A stretch of DNA of 64,000 bases. Source: Achromobacter sp. RTa. Lineage in GTDB: Bacteria > Pseudomonadota > Gammaproteobacteria > Burkholderiales > Burkholderiaceae_B. Location: assembly GCF_000757485.1 (NCBI RefSeq), contig NZ_JPYO01000042.1, positions 186,197-250,196 of the forward strand, written 5' to 3'. This document shows, piece after piece, positions 1-7,012 of the stretch. Both the position numbers and the translations under genes were made by a program. A model generated the notes under the pieces. It was given only the letters and a program-made list of their open reading frames with translations. It searched no databases and was not told the DNA's origin. Position 1 is the first letter of the stretch; each line of letters begins with the position of its first letter.

Positions 1-111
1 CGCAAGCACCGCGCCGAACGGGCGGCCGCCATCACGCATGTTGTCCCGCGCCAGGGCCACGGCCTCGCGCATCAAGGCGTCATCGATCAAACGGGAGTCT
101 TCGACTGGCAT
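1..111 (-). CDS. Nucleoside/guanine deaminase family protein, N-terminal fragment
   Basis: Only the first 37 codons are inside the window; the gene runs off the left edge. The translation begins MPVEDSRLIDDALMREAVAL and reaches RPFGAVLA. The FGAV strand following a helix of the MREAVALAR type is the usual start of the cytidine/guanine deaminase fold (known family pattern); the zinc-binding HAE and PCxxC motifs would lie outside the window. Such enzymes hydrolyse the amino group of a nucleobase or nucleoside in the cytoplasm. The gene is divergent from the lipoprotein gene at 289. The substrate (guanine, adenosine or other) cannot be told from this fragment. Confidence 0.6.
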   Translation of the reverse strand, partial: MPVEDSRLIDDALMREAVALARDNMRDGGRPFGAVLA

Positions 112-288
112 GGCTGGTCTCCAAGAGTTCCAGGGATAGACGCCATCCGCACTGCGGGCATGGCGGACTTCCGGGCATTCTTGCACGTTACCCCGGCCTT
201 CCGCCGGAATCCGCGCTGGTGCAATCTGCACGAAACACATATGGGCCATCATCGGCTACCTTTTGAAACATCGATCCGGAAACGGCCC

Positions 289-1629
289 ATGACCTCGACC
301 CCTCCGCCTTCGCGATTCTCCCTCCCCGGCGCCCGCCCCCACGCCCTTTTGCGCGTGCTGGCCGCGGCCCTCCTACCCCTGGCCCTGGCGGCCTGCAACG
401 GCGGCGGAGACGACGATGACGACCAGGCCAGCGCCCCGCCCGCGGAGGTCATGCCGCCTCCGGCCACGGAAACGCCCCCCGCTGCCGAGACCCCGCCCCG
501 CAACACCGCCTACCTGCAAGCCCAGCCCGGCGACGTCATCCGCGTCCGCATCGAAGAGCTGCGCCCCACCCAGGCCGCCATCGGCTATGACCAGATCTAC
601 TACAAGCTGGGCCGCTGGCAAGGCGATTTCGACCGCCCCACCTGGGCAGCCGACCCGGTGCTGCAACTGGACTACCTGAACCGCACCGTCGGCAAGAAGT
701 TCGACGACTACTGCGAAGACATGGGCGGGACCGAGCGCGCGCAGGAGTTCCAGAGCATCGCCCAGGCGCGCGCCGCGCGCCTGGATCAGCCCGATTCGTT
801 CACCTGCAAGGACGCGCCCGGCACGCATGCCGCCAACCTCAAGACCGTGGTGGTGGGGTGGGACGGCAATCTCTACCTGACCGACGGCCACCACACCTTC
901 TCATCGCTGCGCGAGATCTTCGATGGCGGGCCCAGGCTTCCGGTCTGGGTCAAGGTGGACGCCAACTACAGCAGCCTGGCGAGCGCGGCCGAGTTCTGGC
1001 AGCGCATGGTCGACGAACGGCGCACCTGGCTGCGCGACGGCCAGAACCTGCCCATCACCGTGGACCAGTTGCCCGCCCGGCTGGGGCTGGCCAGCGCCGA
1101 TGAGCCCGGCGGCATGCAGGAAGACCGCTACCGCTCGCTGGTGTACTTCACCCGCGACATCGCCTACAGCAACGGCGACCTGCCGGAATTCGCCGAATTC
1201 CTGTGGGGCGACTGGCTCCGCCGGCAGGCCGCGGCCGGCCAATTGCCCAGCCTGGACCAGTACCTGACGGCCGCGCCCGCCACCACCGCGCAGATCCTCG
1301 CCCCCAGCACGCTGGGCAAAGACCTGCTGCCCGCCGGCGCGAACGACAGCTATGCCGCGGCGGTGCGCGACGCCTCGTTGAAAATGGGAGCGCTGGCCGA
1401 TGGCGACATCGTCTACAGCGACCGCGACGCCGCCAGCCTGGGCCGCATCGCGCTGGAACCCAACGCCGCCAGCGGCACGCCCACCAAGAAGGCCCGCGAC
1501 ACGCTGGAGGAATTGCCGCGCCACGACGTCAAGGCCGACGGCAGCCCGCGCGGCGCCGGGAAGCTGTGGTTCGCGGTGAACTATCGCAGCTGCGGCAAGC
1601 CCGCGGCCGGCGCCTGCTGGGGCTGGTAG
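289..1629 (+). CDS. Exported lipoprotein with ParB-like (ParBc_2) domain
   Basis: The protein has 446 residues from the ATG at 289. This start is chosen because a lipoprotein signal follows directly: a hydrophobic stretch, then LALAAC with the lipidated Cys at residue 36 and an Asp-rich linker. The reading frame is open further upstream to 160, but that extension would bury the signal. The body has the features of the ParB-like domain often called ParBc_2: an N-terminal strand VIRVRIEELRPTQ, a central YLTDGHHTFSSL segment with the conserved DGHH, and VWVKVDANYSS after it. Cytoplasmic ParB folds bind DNA or nucleotides; here the fold is predicted on the periplasmic side, so the role is unknown. 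No partner gene is adjacent in an operon. Confidence 0.75.
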   Translation: MTSTPPPSRFSLPGARPHALLRVLAAALLPLALAACNGGGDDDDDQASAPPAEVMPPPATETPPAAETPPRNTAYLQAQPGDVIRVRIEELRPTQAAIGYDQIYYKLGRWQGDFDRPTWAADPVLQLDYLNRTVGKKFDDYCEDMGGTERAQEFQSIAQARAARLDQPDSFTCKDAPGTHAANLKTVVVGWDGNLYLTDGHHTFSSLREIFDGGPRLPVWVKVDANYSSLASAAEFWQRMVDERRTWLRDGQNLPITVDQLPARLGLASADEPGGMQEDRYRSLVYFTRDIAYSNGDLPEFAEFLWGDWLRRQAAAGQLPSLDQYLTAAPATTAQILAPSTLGKDLLPAGANDSYAAAVRDASLKMGALADGDIVYSDRDAASLGRIALEPNAASGTPTKKARDTLEELPRHDVKADGSPRGAGKLWFAVNYRSCGKPAAGACWGW

Positions 1630-1637
1630 GAACGTTG

Positions 1638-2249
1638 CTAGGCGTCGATCTGCATGGCGGGCCTGGCCTGGACCCGGCCCAGCCAGGCCTGCACATGCGG
1701 ATGCGAGGCCACCCTTGCCCCCAGATAGGCGCTATAGCCGATCACCGAACCGACCACCAGATCGGCCAGCGAATAGGCCGCGCCCAGCACCCAGGGCTGG
1801 CGCGACAGGTGGCCGTCCAGCACCTCCAGCAAGGCATCCACGTCACGCAGGACGCGCTCCGCCTCGGCGCCGCCGGGCGCGTCCTCGCCCTGCGTGGCCA
1901 GATACAGGCGCATTACCGCCGCGCCATAGCTGACGTAGGACCAGGCGCACCACGACATCGCCAGCAGGCGTTCGGGCGTGCCGGCGGCGGGCCACAGGCC
2001 GCGCTCCACGCCGTAGCGTTCTCCGAGCCACAGCTGTATTGCCAGGGTTTCGAACATGGGAGCGCCATCCACCGCCAGCGTGGGGACCTTGCCATTCGGG
2101 TTCAGCGCCAGGAACGCCGGGCGGCGCTGCTCCCCCGCCGTGATATCCACCTTGACGCGCTCGTGCGGCACGGCCAGTTCGGCAAGCGCGCAGGCCACCG
2201 GGGTCGCGCTGGACATGGGGTGCCAATAAAAGACGATAGACATGGGCAA
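1638..2249 (-). CDS. Glutathione S-transferase family protein
   Basis: This 203-residue protein has a typical GST length. The thioredoxin-like N-terminal domain (about 1-80) contains NPNGKVPTL, the cis-proline loop that contacts the glutathione gamma-glutamyl backbone, followed by FETLAIQLWLGERY. The all-helical C-terminal domain carries SLADLVVGSVIGY, the usual N-capping box. It probably conjugates or isomerises a hydrophobic electrophile with glutathione in the cytoplasm; the substrate is unknown. A second start two codons in (MSIVFYW) is equally possible. It is divergent from the WYL regulator at 2362, with about 110 bp between them, which makes it a likely target of that regulator. Confidence 0.85.
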   Translation of the reverse strand: MPMSIVFYWHPMSSATPVACALAELAVPHERVKVDITAGEQRRPAFLALNPNGKVPTLAVDGAPMFETLAIQLWLGERYGVERGLWPAAGTPERLLAMSWCAWSYVSYGAAVMRLYLATQGEDAPGGAEAERVLRDVDALLEVLDGHLSRQPWVLGAAYSLADLVVGSVIGYSAYLGARVASHPHVQAWLGRVQARPAMQIDA

Positions 2250-2361
2250 ATCTCCAATTCGATCAAGGGATAGGCGTCGCGGCCCGTGCCGCCGACGACG
2301 GAAGCCACTGTAGAATTCATTGTGGACAGATTCCGCCCTCGATACGCGTTATCGTTCCCCG

Positions 2362-3345
2362 ATGCTTACTTCCAGCAACCGTCTCCTGCGCCTGTTGTCG
2401 CTGCTGCAGACCCGCCGCCATTGGGCCGGAACCGAACTCGCCGCGACGCTGGCCATCCACCCCCGCACGCTGCGGCGCGACATCGACAAACTGCGCGAGC
2501 TGGGCTACCCCATTCAGGCCAGCAGCGGCGTGGCCGGCGGCTACGCCTTTCGGGCCGGGCACGCCCTGCCGCCCCTGCTGCTGGACGATGACGAAGCCCT
2601 GGCCGTGGCGCTTACGCTGCGCACGGCGGCCACGGGCACGATCGGCGGCATCGAGGAAACCGCGCTGCGGGCGCTGGTGAAGCTGGAACAGGCCATGCCG
2701 CAACGCCTGCGGCGCCGGGTGGACGCCCTGCGTTCGGCCATCGTGCCGGTGCCGCGCGAAGGCGCCGCCGTCGACGCCACGCTGCTGGCCACGCTTGCCG
2801 CCGCCTGCCGCGACCAAATGCGGGTCGGCTTCGACTACGCGGACGGCAAGGGCCAGGCCAGCACCCGGCTGGTCGAACCGCAGGGATTGGCGCATACCGG
2901 GTATCGCTGGTACCTGGTGGCCTGGGACCCGGCGCGCGACGACTGGCGCACCTTCCGCATCGACCGCATCGCGGGCGCCCCGGAAATCGGCGCGCATTTC
3001 GCGCCGCGGCCACCGCCCGAGGGCGGCGACCTGCGCGCCTACGTGTCGCGCGCGGTGAACATGGCGCCCCACCCCGAACCCGCGCGCGTGATCCTGCACG
3101 CGCCGCGCGCCGTCATGGCTGCGCGGATTCCGCCGGGCGCGGGCCGGGTCGAACCGCTGGACGCGGCGCGGTGCCTGCTGCAATGCCCGGTGCATTCGCT
3201 GGACGCGCTGGTGTATTGGTTGATGGCGCTGGATGTGGAATTCGAGGTCCTCGCGCCCGCGGCGCTGCGCGATCGCCTGCGGCTGGCGGCCGAAAGGCTG
3301 GCGCGCAGCCTGGAAAGAACGCCGGCTTCCGAAGCAGGGGGATAA
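2362..3345 (+). CDS. YafY-type transcriptional regulator (HTH_11 plus WYL domain)
   Basis: The 327-residue reading starts at the ATG at 2362; the frame is open 14 codons further upstream, but the HTH starts at once from this ATG (MLTSSNRLLRLLSLLQTRR). The HTH_11 domain lies at about residues 1-60, with HPRTLRRDIDKLRELG as recognition region. A WYL-type ligand-sensing domain follows, containing YRWYLVAWDPARDDWRTFR, the segment that gives the family its WYL/YLV pattern. Members repress or activate adjacent genes in response to small molecules or nucleic acid. It is divergent from the GST gene, which suggests that it controls that gene and itself. Confidence 0.85.
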   Translation: MLTSSNRLLRLLSLLQTRRHWAGTELAATLAIHPRTLRRDIDKLRELGYPIQASSGVAGGYAFRAGHALPPLLLDDDEALAVALTLRTAATGTIGGIEETALRALVKLEQAMPQRLRRRVDALRSAIVPVPREGAAVDATLLATLAAACRDQMRVGFDYADGKGQASTRLVEPQGLAHTGYRWYLVAWDPARDDWRTFRIDRIAGAPEIGAHFAPRPPPEGGDLRAYVSRAVNMAPHPEPARVILHAPRAVMAARIPPGAGRVEPLDAARCLLQCPVHSLDALVYWLMALDVEFEVLAPAALRDRLRLAAERLARSLERTPASEAGG

Positions 3346-3444
3346 GGGCCGAATCTGGCTGTTTTTCGGCCTATTTCATCCAGCGTATTTCGCCGGCAAT
3401 TCGAGTATCTTGGCTGCTACCCGAACAATCCCAGAAATCCCTCC

Positions 3445-3891
3445 ATGAGCAACGTTCCCAACGCCAACCCGGCCGCCGGCGGCGCGCCCGACGCCGACGC
3501 CTTCCTGCAATTCCTGGTCAACCTGGTCAACAACGGCAGCCAGATCGAGAGCATCGGCGTCACCCTGCAGATGGGCGGCATGCTGGTGTCGGGCTCGATC
3601 GTGTCGGGCGCGGAGTACTTCGACAGCTTCGCCGCCAGCTTCACGGACTCGCTCGGCGCGCTGGACGGGGCCACCCGCTCGGCGGTGCATGCTTCCCTGG
3701 CCGAGCTGGGCGACGTCTTCCGCTTGCCGCAGCCCGCCGATCCCCTGCCGAACTACATTCATCTGGCCGACGCCCTGTTCTTCACCGCGGACGGCACGCC
3801 CATCGCCGGGCAGCCCACGCTGTGGCGCGGCCGCACCAGCGCGGTCGACGGCTTCATCCTGGGCCGCCTGCAGGCCGAAACCGCGGCCTGA
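3445..3891 (+). CDS. Small GvpU-like protein, function unknown
   Basis: This is a 148-residue acidic protein with no signal peptide or membrane segment. The core FLQFLVNLVNNGSQIESIGV followed by TLQMGGMLVSGSIVSGAEYF resembles the gas-vesicle accessory protein GvpU: a short helix, NxG turn, then two strands with GG(M/L)LVSG. No gas-vesicle structural gene (gvpA, gvpF, gvpN) is in the window. The family assignment rests on pattern memory and is tentative. The gene is preceded by about 100 bp without a strong promoter-like element and is convergent with the MarR-GNAT gene. Confidence 0.6.
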   Translation: MSNVPNANPAAGGAPDADAFLQFLVNLVNNGSQIESIGVTLQMGGMLVSGSIVSGAEYFDSFAASFTDSLGALDGATRSAVHASLAELGDVFRLPQPADPLPNYIHLADALFFTADGTPIAGQPTLWRGRTSAVDGFILGRLQAETAA

Positions 3892-3910
3892 CGAAGCCAG
3901 CTTTCCGGCC

Positions 3911-4900
3911 TCAGCGCGGCCCGGCTTCCGGATTGCGCCGCACGAACCGCTGTTCGGTCACCACGCGGCCCCACTGGCGGCCTTCCGAGGCTTCGGCCAG
4001 GCCGAAGCCGGCCGCTTCGTACAAGTGCCTGGCCGCGTCCAGCCCCTTGAAAGTCCAGAGATAGGTCTCGTCGTAGTGCGCGTCGGCGAACGCCAGGGCC
4101 CGCTCCAGCAGCGCGCGGCCCACGCCCATTCCCCGCAGCGACTCGTCCACGATGAACCAGCGCAGGTGCGCCTGGCGGGCGGCCAGATCGCCGTCGACGA
4201 CGATGGAGGCCAGCGCCCTGCCGCCGTCCAGGTACAGCCACAGGTTCTTGCCCGCCGCGGGCAGGCCCTCGGCGAACTCGGCCAGCTCGGTCGCCACCTT
4301 GCGCTCGAAGTACACGCCGAAGCCCGAGGCCTGCGCGTGATACCGCGCATGCAGGCTGGCTACATCGCCGATGCACCCCGGCACATAACCTTCCTGGATC
4401 CCTTGGCCGATGCCGCCTGCCTCCGCGGCCTGGGCCGTGTTGGGATTCTCCTTCGACAAGGCATCGGCATAGAGCGACAGGAAGCGGATCAGCGATTCCT
4501 GGTCTGCCGGAGCCAGCCGCCTGAGCGCGCGCGAGACCTGGTCCGTGGCGAATTGGTCGATCCGCTCCCGCAATTCGCGGCCGGCGCCGCTCAGGTAGAG
4601 GCGCGACGAACGCGCATCGCCGGCGTCGGCTTCCCGGGTCAGCAGCCCGGCCGATTCCAGCTTTGCCACCTGGCGGCTGGTGTTGGATTTGTCCAGCCTC
4701 AGGATGGCCGCCAGGTCGCGGGCCTGGATGCCCGGCTGCAAGCCGATCTCGATGATGGCGTGCACCGCCGACGGCGCCAGGTCGCTGCCGGCAAGGGACG
4801 TGCGCATGAAACCCAGCTCGCGCACCAGTTTGCGGGAAAACTCCCGCAGGTCCTGGATGGTCTTGTCGCGAGATTGTGAGGGAATGTCGATCAGATCCAT
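3911..4900 (-). CDS. MarR-GNAT fusion: regulator with C-terminal N-acetyltransferase domain
   Basis: The protein has 329 residues from the ATG at 4900. The frame is open to 4954, but that extension would run through the operators and the promoter, so 4900 is preferred. Residues 1-150 form a MarR winged helix (AVHAIIEIG, LRLDKSNTSRQVAKLESAGL as recognition helix, RSSRLYLSGAGREL as wing). Residues from about 165 form a GNAT domain with RGMGVGRAL as the acetyl-CoA pyrophosphate loop and HLYEAAGFGLAEASEG near the end. Such fusions are known; they pair ligand-sensing DNA binding with acetylation of a small amine or protein. The promoter holds two identical half-site palindromes, suggesting autorepression. 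It follows the tag gene on the same strand. Confidence 0.88.
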   Translation of the reverse strand: MDLIDIPSQSRDKTIQDLREFSRKLVRELGFMRTSLAGSDLAPSAVHAIIEIGLQPGIQARDLAAILRLDKSNTSRQVAKLESAGLLTREADAGDARSSRLYLSGAGRELRERIDQFATDQVSRALRRLAPADQESLIRFLSLYADALSKENPNTAQAAEAGGIGQGIQEGYVPGCIGDVASLHARYHAQASGFGVYFERKVATELAEFAEGLPAAGKNLWLYLDGGRALASIVVDGDLAARQAHLRWFIVDESLRGMGVGRALLERALAFADAHYDETYLWTFKGLDAARHLYEAAGFGLAEASEGRQWGRVVTEQRFVRRNPEAGPR

Positions 4901-4915
4901 GGCGCGCCTCGAAAG

Positions 4916-4928
4916 TTGCGATTCGCAA
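4916..4928. promoter_or_regulatory. MarR operator copy 1 (TTGCG-N3-CGCAA)
   Basis: Perfect inverted repeat TTGCGATTCGCAA, 16 bp upstream of the MarR-GNAT start codon and just downstream of its -10 element. The matching copy lies 22 bp away centre to centre, so both face the same side of the helix. Seen directly in sequence; the assignment to MarR is inference from position. Confidence 0.75.
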
Positions 4929-4930
4929 CC

Positions 4931-4959
4931 AATATACTTGCGGTTCGCAACCAACTCAA
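4931..4959 (-). promoter_or_regulatory. Promoter of the MarR-GNAT gene
   Basis: On the minus strand, TTGAGT (4959-4954) and TATATT (4936-4931) are separated by 17 bp, matching a sigma-70 promoter at 4/6 and 5/6 positions. One operator copy sits inside the spacer and the other just after the -10, an arrangement expected for steric repression. Confidence 0.55.
4938..4950. promoter_or_regulatory. MarR operator copy 2 (TTGCG-N3-CGCAA)
   Basis: Second perfect inverted repeat, TTGCGGTTCGCAA, in the spacer between the -35 and -10 of the MarR-GNAT promoter. Same arms and same 3-bp spacer as copy 1. Confidence 0.75.
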
Positions 4960-4987
4960 GCGCTGTTTTTCCCGCCGTGCCGGCCGC

Positions 4988-5617
4988 CTAGGCCGGCCGC
5001 CTGAAGCTGCCCCGCGCCTGCTCGACTTCCTGGCGGCAGGCGCAGCCGCTCAGGTGGTCGTTGACCATGCCCACCGCCTGCATGAACGCATACATGGTCG
5101 TGGGCCCCACGAAGGTCCAGCCGCGCTTCTTCAAGGCGCGCGACAAGGCGGCCGACGCAGCCGACGTCGGATTGTTGTTCCAGTAGCACAGGTCCACCGT
5201 CTTCGGCCGGTCTTGCGGCGGCGGCTCGTGCTTCCATAGCCAGCCCGACAGGGAACCCGTTTCCTCGGCAAGGGCCCGCGCGCACCGCGCGTTGTTGATG
5301 GCGGACAGGATCTTGCTGCGGTTGCGCACAATGCCGGCGTCGCCCATCAGGCGTTCCACGTCGCGGTCGGTATAGCGCGCGACCCGCTCGAAATCGAAAT
5401 CATCGAAGGCGGCGCGGAAGGCTTCGCGCTTGCGCAGGATCGTGATCCACGCCATTCCCGCCTGAAACCCCTCCAGGCAGATTTTCTCGTACAGCCTGCG
5501 GTCGTCCGCCACCGGACGCCCCCATTCGTGGTCGTGATAGTCGGGCATGGAGGGCTGCCAGAAGCAGCGCGCCACGCCGGCGCCATCCATGACCAGTCCG
5601 GAATCGTCGTTGCCCAT
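4988..5617 (-). CDS. tag: DNA-3-methyladenine glycosylase I
   Basis: Excises 3-methyladenine from alkylated DNA in the cytoplasm. The 209-residue protein starts at the ATG at 5617; the same frame continues upstream, but only as an antisense-like extension over the neighbouring gene. Family landmarks are present: CFWQPSMPDYHDHEWGRP near the N-terminus (Cys18 and His28, equivalent to the first two zinc ligands), the central GFQAGMAWITILRKREAFR helix, and the C-terminal NDHLSGCACR with His188 and Cys192 as the other zinc ligands. It sits 23 bp downstream of the LprI-like gene on the same strand, so the two may be cotranscribed. Confidence 0.93.
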   Translation of the reverse strand: MGNDDSGLVMDGAGVARCFWQPSMPDYHDHEWGRPVADDRRLYEKICLEGFQAGMAWITILRKREAFRAAFDDFDFERVARYTDRDVERLMGDAGIVRNRSKILSAINNARCARALAEETGSLSGWLWKHEPPPQDRPKTVDLCYWNNNPTSAASAALSRALKKRGWTFVGPTTMYAFMQAVGMVNDHLSGCACRQEVEQARGSFRRPA

Positions 5618-5640
5618 GCCCTTGCCTTTACGAATCGCGG

Positions 5641-6066
5641 CTACGGCTTGCCCGGCACCGGGCATGTCAGGTCGCCTTCCTCGCACTTCAGGTACGCCCG
5701 CAATTCCTTCGTGCGCGCCTGCGTCAGCTTGTCCAGGCAGGTGCTCAACGCCATCGGATAGGCGCTGCCGCCCGACGTGCCGCCGGCCGAGAACGCGCAC
5801 TCCGCGTCGCGGAAGAACAGCCACGCCCGCTGCGCGGCATGGAATTGGGTGGCCGCGGTCTTGTCGTCCTTCAGGCGCGCATTCACTTCCTTGTAGGCGG
5901 CGTTCAGATCGGCATCGGACTTGCGGTACGCCTGGTCCGCGCACATGCTCATGTCCGTCTGCGTGGCCGCCTTGGCGCAATCGATCGGCCGCGGTTGCGG
6001 CTGCGGCTGGGCCTGCGCGCCTGCCGCCAGCGCCAGGACGGCTGCCGCCGTAATCAAGATACGCAT
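5641..6066 (-). CDS. LprI-like secreted protein (DUF1311 family)
   Basis: This 141-residue protein has a clear signal peptide ending AGAQAQ and a Pro/Gln-rich linker. The mature part shows the DUF1311/LprI pattern: IDCAKAATQTDMSMCADQAY, then a DADLNAAYKEV helix, AQRAWLFFRDAECAF, and a later Cys in ALSTCLDKLTQART. The paired cysteines suggest disulfides in the periplasm. LprI of mycobacteria inhibits lysozyme; most bacterial members have no proven role. It is divergent from the phosphoesterase gene at 6194 and lies upstream of tag. Confidence 0.85.
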   Translation of the reverse strand: MRILITAAAVLALAAGAQAQPQPQPRPIDCAKAATQTDMSMCADQAYRKSDADLNAAYKEVNARLKDDKTAATQFHAAQRAWLFFRDAECAFSAGGTSGGSAYPMALSTCLDKLTQARTKELRAYLKCEEGDLTCPVPGKP

Positions 6067-6193
6067 GAGGGTTCCTCCTGTGGTCTTTGCGGTCCGGGCG
6101 CCCGCGCCTGCATCGTCCCGGTCGATCGGGGAAAGTGTCTCATGGAAAGGCCGGCGGCCGCAGCCGCAGCCGCCGTCGCCTAAGATTGAGGGT

Positions 6194-7012
6194 ATGAAAA
6201 TCCAACTGCTCTCCGACCTGCACCTGGAAACCGACCCCGACTTCCTCGCGCGGCCCGCGCCCGGCGCCGATCTGCTGGTGCTGGCGGGGGATATCGGTTC
6301 GTACCGGCGGGGATCCCGCCTGGAACGCGCGGACTTCGGCCTGGGCAGCTACTCGCCGCGCAACGGCTGGCCCACCCCGGTGGTTTACGTGCCGGGCAAC
6401 CACGAATACGACAATGTGGATTTCGACGAAACTCATGACCGACTGCGCGGGCTTTGCCACGACCTGGACATCCACTGGCTGGAACGCGAAACGCTCGTCA
6501 TCCACGGCATGCGCCTCGTCGGCACCACGCTCTGGACGGATTTCGACGCGCTGGCGGCCGACGGCGACACCCTGGGCGAGGTGCTGAAAAAGCGCGCCAA
6601 GGCCTTTCGCGCGGCGGACTTCTACCTGGAAAAAGCGGAGATGCGCCGCCATGGCGCGCCCTTCATGGCAGAGCAGATGCGGGAACAGGGGCTGGCCTGC
6701 CAGCAATGGCTGGAAGCCGCCCTGCATGTGCCGTTCGACGGCCCCACGGTGGCGATCACCCACTTCGCCCCGACCCTGGCCAGCGCGGATCCCCGCTACG
6801 GAGTAACGCCGGGCACGGTGGGATTCTGCAACGCGCTGGACCGCCTGCTGCCCTTGGCCGACTACTGGCTGCACGGCCACCTGCATTGCCCGCAGGACTA
6901 CGTAAAGAACGGCTGCCGCGTGCTGGCCAACCCGCTGGGCTACGCCAAGAAGGGCGAGCAGCAGGACTTCACGCCCGAGCGGGTGTGGGACCTGGCGGCG
7001 CCTAGAACTTGA
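6194..7012 (+). CDS. Calcineurin-like metallophosphoesterase
   Basis: The 272-residue protein starts at the ATG at 6194 (MKIQLLSDLHLE), where the first metal motif begins; the upstream open frame covers the divergent promoter region and is discarded. Metal-binding motifs of the calcineurin-like superfamily appear in order: SDLH, LAGDIG, PGNHEY, an internal ITHF, and HGHLH near residue 235. It is predicted to be a cytoplasmic two-metal phosphoesterase; the substrate is unknown. Its 3' end overlaps by 11 bp the convergent end of the TonB receptor gene. Confidence 0.9.
   Translation: MKIQLLSDLHLETDPDFLARPAPGADLLVLAGDIGSYRRGSRLERADFGLGSYSPRNGWPTPVVYVPGNHEYDNVDFDETHDRLRGLCHDLDIHWLERETLVIHGMRLVGTTLWTDFDALAADGDTLGEVLKKRAKAFRAADFYLEKAEMRRHGAPFMAEQMREQGLACQQWLEAALHVPFDGPTVAITHFAPTLASADPRYGVTPGTVGFCNALDRLLPLADYWLHGHLHCPQDYVKNGCRVLANPLGYAKKGEQQDFTPERVWDLAAPRT

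Noticed and set aside
3347-3371. Possible terminator after the WYL regulator
   Set aside because: GGCCGAA and TTCGGCC form a 7-bp stem, but the loop is 11 nt and the T-run is inside the loop, not after the stem.
5618-5980. N-terminal extension of the tag frame
   Set aside because: It covers the LprI-like gene on the same strand in another frame and has no glycosylase sequence; the family start lies at 5617.
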